A stretch of DNA of 64,000 nt from Vibrio sinus (GTDB taxonomy: Bacteria; Pseudomonadota; Gammaproteobacteria; Enterobacterales; Vibrionaceae): NCBI RefSeq assembly GCF_023634645.1, contig NZ_JAMKMR010000002.1:124001-188000 (forward strand), in the 5' to 3' direction. The position numbers were made by a program, and so were the translations under genes. The notes below the pieces were generated by a model. The model did no database searches and had not been told where the DNA came from. It saw nothing but the letters and a program-made list of their open reading frames with translations. Below are positions 8,899-15,924 of the stretch, in pieces; positions within the stretch are counted from its first letter, which is position 1, and every line of letters starts with the position of its first letter.

Positions 8899-9861
8899 AT
8901 GCATTACGATGTATTTAATGGCGATGCCGATGGCATTATTGCTTTGCTGCAGCTTAGGCTCGCTGAGCCCAAGCAGAGTAAGTTGATCACAGGTGTTAAA
9001 CGAGACATCCAATTATTGCGGCGCGTTGAGAGTCAAACCGACGTGACGTCAGTGACGGTACTGGATGTGTCCATGGATAAAAACCTGATACCACTGCACG
9101 CAATTTTGCAGCGAAATATTCCAGTTTTCTATTGTGATCATCATAGAGCTAATGAAATACCGGAATCGGATAAACTAAGTGCCAAGATCAACACTGATGC
9201 TGAAGTGTGCACCAGTTTGCTTGTAAATGATCAATTGCAAGGTCGTTATTTCGATTGGGCGATGGTAGGTGCTTATGGAGACAATTTATTCTCAACCGCC
9301 AATAAGCTCGCCGCGAAGCAAGGGATTTCCGAACAACAGCGACTTTTTTTGCAACAGTTGGGGACACTCATCAACTATAACGGCTATGGCTCCTCAATCG
9401 ACGACTTACATATCCCCCCTGCAGAGCTATTTGCCAAGCTGATAAATTATGCCTCCCCTTATGAGTTAAAAGACGACAAACAGTCGCCTTATTATCGATT
9501 AAAGCAGGCCTATGAAGCCGATCAGCAGCGGCTCGACAATATTTCTCCTCTATTTGAATCAACCCGGATTCGAGCTTTTGAACTTCCAGATGCCGCTTGG
9601 TCAAGACGCGTCAATGGAGTATTTAGCAATCAGTTAGCCAATCAGAGTCCAAGCCATGCTCATGCCGTGTTGGTCATCAACCCAAGCGGTCAGAGCTATA
9701 CAGTCAGTGTTAGAGCGCCTTTGAATCATCGCGTGGGTGCCGATGATGTTTGTTGTCAGTTTGCAACAGGGGGCGGACGAAAAGCGGCCGCTGGCATTAA
9801 TGCGCTGCCTGTAGAAGAAAAGACTGCGTTTTTACACGCACTGGAAAGTTATTATCACTAA
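8899..9861 (+). CDS. DHH-family phosphoesterase in the sulfate-activation operon
   Basis: The 320-residue protein carries the DHH phosphoesterase metal motifs: NGDADG (7-12), LDVS (55-58), the name-giving D80-H81-H82 and GAYGD (124-128). A C-terminal DHHA1-like substrate domain ends in GGGRKAAAG (291-299), in the place of the usual GGGH. Relatives include NrnA/RecJ-type nucleases and pAp phosphatases. It sits 3 bases after cysC and before cysN. Since PAPS use releases toxic 3'-phosphoadenosine 5'-phosphate (pAp), I infer a CysQ-like pAp, or APS/PAPS-hydrolysing, role. This is inference from context; a nanoRNase activity is also possible. No nucleic-acid-binding domain is evident beyond DHHA1. 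Confidence 0.8.
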   Translation: MHYDVFNGDADGIIALLQLRLAEPKQSKLITGVKRDIQLLRRVESQTDVTSVTVLDVSMDKNLIPLHAILQRNIPVFYCDHHRANEIPESDKLSAKINTDAEVCTSLLVNDQLQGRYFDWAMVGAYGDNLFSTANKLAAKQGISEQQRLFLQQLGTLINYNGYGSSIDDLHIPPAELFAKLINYASPYELKDDKQSPYYRLKQAYEADQQRLDNISPLFESTRIRAFELPDAAWSRRVNGVFSNQLANQSPSHAHAVLVINPSGQSYTVSVRAPLNHRVGADDVCCQFATGGGRKAAAGINALPVEEKTAFLHALESYYH

Positions 9862-9926
9862 GTTTAATGGCGTGCAGAAAGTCGTAACTATTTTTGCATG
9901 TCGCACAGAAGATACAAGGAACTCAT

Positions 9927-11336
9927 ATGTCACATTCATCAGAGTTAATTGCTAAAGATATCGAAGCTTATCTAAAGGTCCATGAGAATAAGGATTTGCT
10001 GCGCTTTCTTACATGCGGAAATGTTGATGACGGTAAATCAACATTGATTGGACGTTTATTGTACGACAGCAAACTGATATACGAAGATCAGATGGCTGCG
10101 ATAGAAAAAGATTCGCAAAAGTTCAATACCACGGATGAAGAGTTTGATTTGGCTTTGCTGGTGGACGGCTTGCAATCCGAACGCGAGCAAGGCATTACCA
10201 TTGATGTGGCGTATCGCTATTTTTCAACGGACAAACGTAAGTTTATTATCGCGGACACACCTGGGCATGAGCAGTATACACGTAACATGGTGACGGGCGC
10301 TTCCACGTGTGACTTGGCAATTGTGATGGTGGATGCTCGGCATGGTATCCAAACCCAGACGCGACGTCATAGTTTCATCTGTAGTTTGCTTGGCATCAAG
10401 CACATCATCGTAGCCATCAACAAGATGGACCTAATGGATTATGACCAATCGGTGTATCGTAAAATCAAAGCGGATTACCGAGACATGGCGAAGGGATTCA
10501 ATATTGATGATATCCGCTTCGTCCCTATCTCTGCGCTTAAGGGCGACAATGTGGTGACGCCAAGCGATAAGATGGATTGGTACCCTGGTGCGACTTTAAT
10601 GAAGTTGCTTGAAACGGTGAAGGTGAATCAGGACAGAGATCTTGAGCACATGAGATTCCCGGTGCAGTATGTCAATCGACCCAACCTCAACTTCAGAGGC
10701 TTTTCTGGCACCTTGGCATCTGGTGTGGTGAAAGTGGGTGACAATATTACTGCCTTGCCTTCGGGCAAACAGTCTAAAGTGAAAAGCATATTTACCTATG
10801 ATGGTGAGTTAGATAGTGCTCATCCTGGACAGGCGATTACACTGACGCTGAGCGATGAAATTGACGTATCCCGCGGTGATATGCTGGTCCATACCGGCCG
10901 TGAGCCGAAGACCACTCAGCTCTTTAATGCACACACGGTGTGGATGGGTGAATCGGCGATGCGTACCCATCAAGAGTATATTTTCAAGTTTGCGTCAAAA
11001 AGTTGTCTTGGCCGTTACTCAGAAATCGTGCACAAGGTTGATGTCAATACGTTAGAGCAAAGTGACGAAGGCAGTGATAACTTAGCGCTTAATGAAATAG
11101 CATTAGCATCCGTACAGCTCACCGATGAAGTGCCTCTCGATAGCTATCAAGACTTGCCACAAACCGGAGCGTTTATTGTTATCGATCGAAATAGCAATGT
11201 AACGGTGGGTGCTGGCATGGTGACGGCGTTGCTAGATTGTGAAAACACGTCAGTGCGAGTATATTCCCAGCAGGAAAAAGATCTGAATAGCTACATTAGA
11301 AAGCATTTCCCTGAATGGGGCTGCAAGGAAGTGTAG
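9927..11336 (+). CDS. cysN: Sulfate adenylyltransferase subunit 1 (CysN GTPase)
   Basis: The 469-residue translational-type GTPase drives APS synthesis by CysD. The G1 loop is GNVDDGKST (31-39), G3 is DTPGH (110-114) and G4 is NKMD (165-168); EF-Tu-like beta-barrel domains follow. Length matches E. coli CysN (475), and there is no fused CysC domain. The ATG at 9927 is chosen because CAAGGA (9915-9920) lies 6 bases upstream; an in-frame TTG at 9894 has no such site. The gap to the DHH gene is 65 bases, the widest between its enzyme genes. Confidence 0.94.
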   Translation: MSHSSELIAKDIEAYLKVHENKDLLRFLTCGNVDDGKSTLIGRLLYDSKLIYEDQMAAIEKDSQKFNTTDEEFDLALLVDGLQSEREQGITIDVAYRYFSTDKRKFIIADTPGHEQYTRNMVTGASTCDLAIVMVDARHGIQTQTRRHSFICSLLGIKHIIVAINKMDLMDYDQSVYRKIKADYRDMAKGFNIDDIRFVPISALKGDNVVTPSDKMDWYPGATLMKLLETVKVNQDRDLEHMRFPVQYVNRPNLNFRGFSGTLASGVVKVGDNITALPSGKQSKVKSIFTYDGELDSAHPGQAITLTLSDEIDVSRGDMLVHTGREPKTTQLFNAHTVWMGESAMRTHQEYIFKFASKSCLGRYSEIVHKVDVNTLEQSDEGSDNLALNEIALASVQLTDEVPLDSYQDLPQTGAFIVIDRNSNVTVGAGMVTALLDCENTSVRVYSQQEKDLNSYIRKHFPEWGCKEV

Positions 11337-11363
11337 CTGTAGAGCATAAGTAAAGGTACAAAG

Positions 11364-11678
11364 TTGAAAGTTATAGAGCTACGTGAATACAAATTAAAGC
11401 CCGGTAAAACTGAGCAATGGCTGTGCTGGATGGAAGAAGAAATTCTTCCACTGCAACGATCAAAAGGGATGAAGATCATTAGCACCTACATACATAAAGG
11501 GGACGATGGTGCCGATTATTTCATCTGGCTCAGAGAGTTTGATGATGAAGCATCTCGCCAGGCCATTAGTGCTGAGACTTATGATGAAGCCTGGATACGA
11601 GACTTCCGTCCCAAAGTCTTTCAGCATATCGAGCAAGATGCCGTGCGAGTGAGACTGTTGAATCCTGTTCAACTTTAA
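11364..11678 (+). CDS. NIPSNAP-like small protein
   Basis: The 104-residue protein starts at a TTG (11364) with TAAAGG about 7 bases upstream; no ATG lies early in frame. The N-terminus (VIELREYKLKPGK) and the YFIWLREFDD segment followed by a conserved-looking SAETYDEAW match my memory of NIPSNAP-domain proteins, small ferredoxin-like (dimeric alpha-beta barrel) folds of unknown biochemical role. No signal peptide or membrane segment is seen. It follows cysN by 27 bases and precedes a terminator, so it is the last gene of the sulfate-activation operon. Function is unknown; a link to sulfur metabolism is only positional. Confidence 0.7.
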   Translation: MKVIELREYKLKPGKTEQWLCWMEEEILPLQRSKGMKIISTYIHKGDDGADYFIWLREFDDEASRQAISAETYDEAWIRDFRPKVFQHIEQDAVRVRLLNPVQL

Positions 11679-11698
11679 ACAGGTAAATTTGTTCCTTT

Positions 11699-11741
11699 CA
11701 GCTCTGTTGTTGCTGTGTGCAAAGCAGAGCTGTTATCTTTG
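11699..11741 (+). terminator. Likely terminator of the sulfate-activation operon
   Basis: CAGCTCTG (11699-11706) and CAGAGCTG (11725-11732) are perfect 8-base arms 21 bases after the NIPSNAP-like gene. The following TTATCTTT is moderately T-rich. It marks the operon 3' end. Confidence 0.6.
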
Positions 11742-11835
11742 ACATGTTATGATTCTTATCGCCTCGCTTCTTATCTCTATCCTCGCTATACTCCTAGTCT
11801 GAAAATTACCCCAAAATCTAGCTAGAGCAGAGAAA

Positions 11836-12270
11836 ATGCAAGAATATATTGAATTCTTTCAACAAAATATGTTGCTATCCGTTGTTTGGATATTCATTTT
11901 TGTCACCCTTATCGTCACTATTTTTAAGTCATCGACAGCGGCGTTTAAAACGATCACTGCATCGCAGGCCACCTTTTTAATCAACAAGGAAAATGGCGTC
12001 GTGGTGGATATTCGCTCAAAAGATGAGTTCAAATCTGGCCATATTACGGATGCACTTCATATTCTGCCTTCAGAAATTAAAGAAGGGCAAGTTGCCAGCC
12101 TTGAAAAGCGTAAATCTGACCCAATCATCGTAGTATGCAAAACTGGTCAAACCGCTCGTGAAAGCGCGAATTTACTCGCCAAGTCAGGGTTTGAGAAGGT
12201 CAATGTACTGAAGAATGGCTTGATATCTTGGAACGAGGCAAATCTTCCTCTGGTCCGTGGTAAAAAGTAA
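11836..12270 (+). CDS. yibN: Membrane-anchored rhodanese-like protein YibN
   Basis: The 144-residue protein has one N-terminal membrane segment (about 13-31) and a single rhodanese domain (about 40-140) with the active-site loop VVCKTGQTA, whose Cys would carry a persulfide. Order yibN-secB-gpsA-cysE is the enteric order, which supports the call. E. coli YibN is an inner-membrane protein; proposed links to protein export or phospholipid biogenesis come from this neighbourhood and interaction work. The true sulfur substrate is unknown. Confidence 0.88.
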   Translation: MQEYIEFFQQNMLLSVVWIFIFVTLIVTIFKSSTAAFKTITASQATFLINKENGVVVDIRSKDEFKSGHITDALHILPSEIKEGQVASLEKRKSDPIIVVCKTGQTARESANLLAKSGFEKVNVLKNGLISWNEANLPLVRGKK

Positions 12271-12322
12271 CTATTTCTATTGTCCAAATACAATTGATGG
12301 ATAAAAATTAAGGATCCAAAAA

Positions 12323-12796
12323 ATGGCTGAAGCAGCACCAGAACAAGAAGCGCAAAATTTCGCAATCCAACGCATCTTTTTAAAAGACGTCTCTTTTGAA
12401 GCGCCAAACTCTCCAGTAATGTTCCAAAAAGATTGGAACCCAGACGTTAAGCTAGATTTAGATACGCAAAGCCGTGAGTTGGGTGAAGGTGTGTATGAAG
12501 TCATCCTTCGTTTGACTGTTGTCGTGAAAAATGAAGAAGAAACGGCGTTTCTTTGTGAAGTGCAGCAAGGTGGTATTTTCACAGCCGAGCAAATGGAAGC
12601 AGGCCAGCTGGCTCACTGTCTAGGCGCGTTCTGCCCGAATATTCTGTTCCCTTATGCACGTGAAACTATCTCAAGCCTTGTGGTTAAAGGTACTTTCCCG
12701 CAGCTAAATCTCGCTCCAGTTAACTTTGATGCCTTGTTCATGAATTACCTTCAGCAACAAGCGCAAGAAGAAGGCAGTGATCAAGTCGGCGCTTAA
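12323..12796 (+). CDS. secB: Protein-export chaperone SecB
   Basis: The 157-residue cytoplasmic tetrameric chaperone keeps precursor proteins unfolded and passes them to SecA. Features include [14 protein letters not shown] near the N-terminus, the acidic SecA-binding strand region and [11 protein letters not shown], all characteristic of gammaproteobacterial SecB. Length is standard. It lies 52 bases after yibN. A strong hairpin terminator stands between secB and gpsA. Confidence 0.98.
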   Translation: MAEAAPEQEAQNFAIQRIFLKDVSFEAPNSPVMFQKDWNPDVKLDLDTQSRELGEGVYEVILRLTVVVKNEEETAFLCEVQQGGIFTAEQMEAGQLAHCLGAFCPNILFPYARETISSLVVKGTFPQLNLAPVNFDALFMNYLQQQAQEEGSDQVGA

Positions 12797-12824
12797 TCTT
12801 TTTTAAAGGTTAAAACTGCTATAG

Positions 12825-12873
12825 AAAATGCACTTGGCATCGAGCTAACTATCGGTGACAAGTGCATTTTTTT
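12825..12873 (+). terminator. Terminator between secB and gpsA
   Basis: AAAATGCACTTG (12825-12836) pairs perfectly with CAAGTGCATTTT (12859-12870) around a 22-base loop, and the T run extends to 12873. It begins 28 bases after secB and ends 41 bases before the gpsA start. Confidence 0.88.
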
Positions 12874-12914
12874 GTTTACAATGGAAAAATCAATTGACCC
12901 GATTAGGCAGAAGT

Positions 12915-13949
12915 ATGACAAATACACCGCTCAATAATGCATATGGAAAAGATGTATCTATGGTTGTTCTAGGAGCTGGTTCTTATGGGACCGCTTTAGC
13001 GATTTCTCTCGCTCGAAATGGAGCGAATGTGGTGCTGTGGGGGCACAACCCGGAGCATATGCAGCGATTGGAGTCAGACAGAGCCAACCACGCTTTCCTG
13101 CCGAACGTTGAGTTTCCCAATAGCTTGATCATTGAAACTGACTTGAAAGTCGCGGTTCAGTCGAGCCGAGATGTACTTGTCGTCGTACCCAGTCATGTGT
13201 TTGCTGATGTATTAAAGAATATCGCCCCTTTTTTGCTGCCACAGTCACGTATTTGTTGGGCTACTAAAGGTCTGGAACCTGAAACAGGCCGTTTGTTAAA
13301 AGATGTGGCCAAGGACGTGCTGGGTGAAAAATACGCCTTAGCGGTTATTTCAGGGCCTACCTTTGCTAAAGAACTGGCCGTTGGTATGCCAACTGCCATA
13401 TCGGTGTCTTCACCTGACTCTGAGTTTGTCGCCGATCTACAAGAAAAAATACATTGCAGCAAAACCTTTCGAGTTTATGCCAATGAAGATTTTGTCGGTG
13501 TTCAGCTTGGCGGTGCGGTGAAAAATGTGATTGCTATTGGTGCAGGCATTTCCGATGGTATTGGATTTGGTGCCAATGCTCGCACCGCTTTGATTACCCG
13601 TGGTTTGGCGGAAATGACACGCTTAGGTCTGGCGTTAGGTGCAGCGCCCGATACCTTTATGGGGATGGCTGGATTAGGCGATTTGGTTTTAACCTGTACC
13701 GATAACCAATCTCGCAATCGTCGCTTTGGTTTGGCTCTTGGTCAAGGTAAGGATGTCGATACAGCGCAAGAGGAAATAGGTCAGGTGGTTGAAGGATATC
13801 GCAATACCAAAGAGGTATGGCTGCTGGCGAATCGAGTCGGTGTCGAGATGCCAATAGTTGACCAAATCTATCAAGTATTGTATCTAAGTAAGAATGCCCG
13901 AGTGGCTGCACAGGATTTACTGGCGCGAGATAAAAAAGCAGAAAGTTAA
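12915..13949 (+). CDS. gpsA: NAD(P)-dependent glycerol-3-phosphate dehydrogenase
   Basis: The 344-residue enzyme reduces dihydroxyacetone phosphate to sn-glycerol 3-phosphate, the phospholipid backbone precursor. The Rossmann motif [10 protein letters not shown] lies near residue 20, and GPTFAKE and the catalytic Lys region [13 protein letters not shown] are clear. The ATG at 12915 is chosen over an upstream in-frame start because the N-terminus then matches vibrio GpsA. The only space for a promoter after the secB terminator is 41 bases, so expression may rely on read-through. cysE follows after 61 bases. Confidence 0.96.
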   Translation: MTNTPLNNAYGKDVSMVVLGAGSYGTALAISLARNGANVVLWGHNPEHMQRLESDRANHAFLPNVEFPNSLIIETDLKVAVQSSRDVLVVVPSHVFADVLKNIAPFLLPQSRICWATKGLEPETGRLLKDVAKDVLGEKYALAVISGPTFAKELAVGMPTAISVSSPDSEFVADLQEKIHCSKTFRVYANEDFVGVQLGGAVKNVIAIGAGISDGIGFGANARTALITRGLAEMTRLGLALGAAPDTFMGMAGLGDLVLTCTDNQSRNRRFGLALGQGKDVDTAQEEIGQVVEGYRNTKEVWLLANRVGVEMPIVDQIYQVLYLSKNARVAAQDLLARDKKAES

Positions 13950-14010
13950 TACATAGGTTGCCAAGCGCATAATTGTCGATTTGCAACCTAATCATCTGGG
14001 ACAGAGTTAC

Positions 14011-14832
14011 ATGAAACAATGTGAAAAACAGCAGGTATGGCAAGCCATCGTCCGTGAGGCGAGAGAGTTGTCGGAGCAAGAGCCAATGCTCGCGAGTTTT
14101 TATCACGCGACGATCATAAAACATGAAGGCCTAACTTGCGCGGTCAGCTATATTTTAGCCAATAAGCTCAATACTGCCTCGATGCCTGCGATGGCAATAC
14201 GTGAAGTGATTGAAGAAGCCTTTAACTCTGATCCTGAGATTGCCTCGGCAATGGCTTGCGATATCTGCGCAACGGTAAATCGTGACCCGGCAGTTGCCAT
14301 GTATTCCACACCAATCCTCTATCTCAAAGGCTACCATGCATTGCAAGGTTACCGTGTGGCTAATTGGTTATGGAAACAAGGACGCAAGGCGCTGGCGAGT
14401 TATTTGCAGAATCAAATCTCAGTTGCCTGTCAGGTTGATATCCATCCGGCAGCACAAATAGGTAAAGGCATCATGCTTGACCATGCGACGGGTATTGTTA
14501 TTGGTGAAACCGCGGTGGTAGAAGATGATGTCTCTATCTTACAAGATGTCACATTAGGCGGCACGGGCAATGACTGTGGCGACAGACACCCGAAAGTACG
14601 TGAAGGCGTGATGATAGGGGCAGGGGCTAAAATATTAGGCAATATTGAAGTTGGTATGGGAGCGAAGATAGGATCCGGCTCCGTTGTATTGCAAGCGGTT
14701 CCTCCGCACACCACAGTGGCGGGTATTCCTGCCAAAGTCGTTGGTAAACCTAAGACCGATAAACCGTCATTGGATATGGACCAACAATTTAACGGTAAGT
14801 CGCAAATCTTCTCCGATGGTGGGGGTATCTAG
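14011..14832 (+). CDS. cysE: Serine O-acetyltransferase CysE
   Basis: The 273-residue enzyme acetylates L-serine with acetyl-CoA, the first step of cysteine synthesis. An alpha-helical N-terminal domain (about 1-140) precedes a left-handed beta-helix of hexapeptide repeats (about 145-240), with the catalytic LDHATG segment and the VTLGGTG loop. The C-terminal tail after GKP ends with isoleucine, as in CysE proteins that bind CysK through a C-terminal Ile. The start at 14011 fits vibrio homologues. It converges with aphA at a shared terminator. Confidence 0.97.
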   Translation: MKQCEKQQVWQAIVREARELSEQEPMLASFYHATIIKHEGLTCAVSYILANKLNTASMPAMAIREVIEEAFNSDPEIASAMACDICATVNRDPAVAMYSTPILYLKGYHALQGYRVANWLWKQGRKALASYLQNQISVACQVDIHPAAQIGKGIMLDHATGIVIGETAVVEDDVSILQDVTLGGTGNDCGDRHPKVREGVMIGAGAKILGNIEVGMGAKIGSGSVVLQAVPPHTTVAGIPAKVVGKPKTDKPSLDMDQQFNGKSQIFSDGGGI

Positions 14833-14874
14833 AGCTAGCCTCTATTATTCGCGATTCGTATTAAAAACGAATAT

Positions 14875-14916
14875 AAAAAAACCTGCTCCAGAAGTGTTTT
14901 GGAGCAGGTTGTTTTT
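14875..14916. terminator. Bidirectional terminator between cysE and aphA
   Basis: AACCTGCTCC (14880-14889) and GGAGCAGGTT (14901-14910) form a perfect 10-bp stem with A-rich and T-rich flanks on the two sides. It can end both cysE (+) and aphA (-). Confidence 0.9.
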
Positions 14917-14921
14917 AAGCA

Positions 14922-15461
14922 TTAAGCGATAGCGTCAAGCTCAGTTAAGACTTCTTCCGCCCACTGTATCCAAGCTTGGCGAACTAAAAGATTACGACGC
15001 AGTGTCAATCTTTCTAAACGTTGCTGTTTGTCCAACGAACTAGGCGTTGAATAGTACGCTGCTTCGATTTCTTGATAGTGCGCGACGAGTTTGTATGATT
15101 CTTCTACTAAGTCAGCTAGCTGAGCTCGGTATGGGCCAGAAGCCTGTACGGAGCACGCCATCAGTTTTGCAGAAAATTCATCGCGAATCGTTGGGTGAGC
15201 AGTTGGTTGATCGAACCACTCTCCTAATGCACTACGACCCAAATCCGTAATAGAGTAGACTTTACGATCGGGCTTTCCCTCTTGAGGCTCAAGTACACAA
15301 GTAACCAAATTGTTCTGAGCCATTTTATTTAGCTCACGATAAACCTGCTGGTGACTGGCTTTCCAAAAATAACCAATACTGGCAGAAAATTCTTTAGTGA
15401 TATCGTATCCGGTCGCATCGCGCGTACTTAAAACTGTTAAGATTACGTGTGGTAATGACAT
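14922..15461 (-). CDS. aphA: PadR-family quorum-sensing and virulence regulator AphA
   Basis: The 179-residue protein matches vibrio AphA in length and sequence. A PadR-type winged helix fills about residues 1-100 (SLPHVILTVLSTRD, then FWKASHQQVYRELNKM) and a C-terminal helical dimerisation arm follows. AphA is the master regulator of the low-cell-density state; it controls many genes, activates tcpPH in V. cholerae, and is in mutual repression with LuxR/HapR. The ATG at 15461 gives the family N-terminus; an upstream in-frame start at 15515 would add 18 unlike residues. A 463-base gap precedes it, with a LuxR/HapR-type site and leader structures. It is absent from most non-vibrio genera. Confidence 0.96.
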   Translation of the reverse strand: MSLPHVILTVLSTRDATGYDITKEFSASIGYFWKASHQQVYRELNKMAQNNLVTCVLEPQEGKPDRKVYSITDLGRSALGEWFDQPTAHPTIRDEFSAKLMACSVQASGPYRAQLADLVEESYKLVAHYQEIEAAYYSTPSSLDKQQRLERLTLRRNLLVRQAWIQWAEEVLTELDAIA

Positions 15462-15564
15462 GTTTTCAATCCAAATGCTCAATAAACAAAAAAATCTTGT
15501 TTGAACAGCTGTCATGCTTCTATAGGCATTTATTCATCAGTAAGTTCAAACAAAACCAAACAAA

Positions 15565-15574
15565 AACTACGTTG
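15565..15574 (-). promoter_or_regulatory. Possible Qrr small-RNA pairing site in aphA leader
   Basis: The aphA-sense strand reads CAACGTAGTT here. The conserved Qrr core, as I remember it, contains AACUGACGUUG, whose complement is CAACGTCAGTT, so the two pair over 10 bases with one bulged Qrr base. Qrr RNAs activate aphA translation in vibrios. The match depends on a remembered Qrr sequence. Confidence 0.35.
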
Positions 15575-15629
15575 GCAATGTCTCCTTACTTAAGCCGTAT
15601 TATCACCTAGATCGATAGTGAAGTATCGA

Positions 15630-15680
15630 ATACTACTGCGAAATGTTGATTTATTTATGCTCGCAGAGGAGCAGTAGTAT
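15630..15680 (-). repeat. Long-range stem in the aphA leader
   Basis: ATACTACTGC (15630-15639) and GCAGTAGTAT (15671-15680) are perfect 10-base inverted arms around a 31-base loop. A competing inner pair, TGCGA (15637-15641) with TCGCA (15661-15665), is also possible. If the transcript starts upstream of 15680, this is a stable leader hairpin. Confidence 0.5.
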
Positions 15681-15728
15681 ATCTAAATAATAAGCATAAA
15701 GTAGAATAGATGGGCGCTTTGTCGTAAA

Positions 15729-15750
15729 AAACTGATAAAATAATCAATAA
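15729..15750. promoter_or_regulatory. LuxR/HapR-type operator upstream of aphA
   Basis: The 22-base segment matches the LuxR/SmcR/HapR consensus (TTATTGATAA followed by its inverted half ATTATCAATAA type) at 17 of 22 positions, with the central TGATAAAA and ATCAATAA halves intact. HapR/LuxR represses aphA at high density in V. cholerae and V. harveyi, so a site here is expected. Confidence 0.72.
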
Positions 15751-15878
15751 AGTGTTTTACTGGTGTTTTATTCTGGTTTTTTGCTTATTGACTGCGTGTT
15801 TTTAGTTGAAAATATCACAAAAGCTTTAGCCGATGTATTAATCTGAAAAATGAGTCTTGTGAAATAATTGGCTAACTG

Positions 15879-15910
15879 GTTGGTTAAATAGAATTTTCTA
15901 TCTAACCAAC
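15879..15910. repeat. Inverted repeat at the ppc 3' end
   Basis: GTTGGTTA (15879-15886) pairs with TAACCAAC (15903-15910), and inner ATAGAA/TTCTAT can extend the stem. On the ppc strand no T run follows, so it is an imperfect terminator or an mRNA 3'-end structure, 15 bases after the ppc stop. Confidence 0.5.
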
Positions 15911-15924
15911 TCAGTTTTTGTAGA

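Larger units (their letters stand above)
15462..15924 (-). other. aphA leader and promoter region
   Basis: This 463-base gap holds no gene. Reading toward aphA it contains an inverted repeat at the ppc 3' end (15879-15910), a LuxR/HapR-type site (15729-15750), a 10-bp stem with a large loop (15630-15680), a small TCGATA/TATCGA hairpin (15612-15629) and a possible Qrr pairing segment (15565-15574). Known vibrio aphA mRNAs have long leaders regulated by Qrr small RNAs, which agrees with the layout. Confidence 0.65.

Noticed and set aside
13657..14124. A 155-codon minus-strand frame across gpsA and cysE
   Set aside because: It is antisense to the conserved ends of both genes, and its sequence resembles no protein I know.
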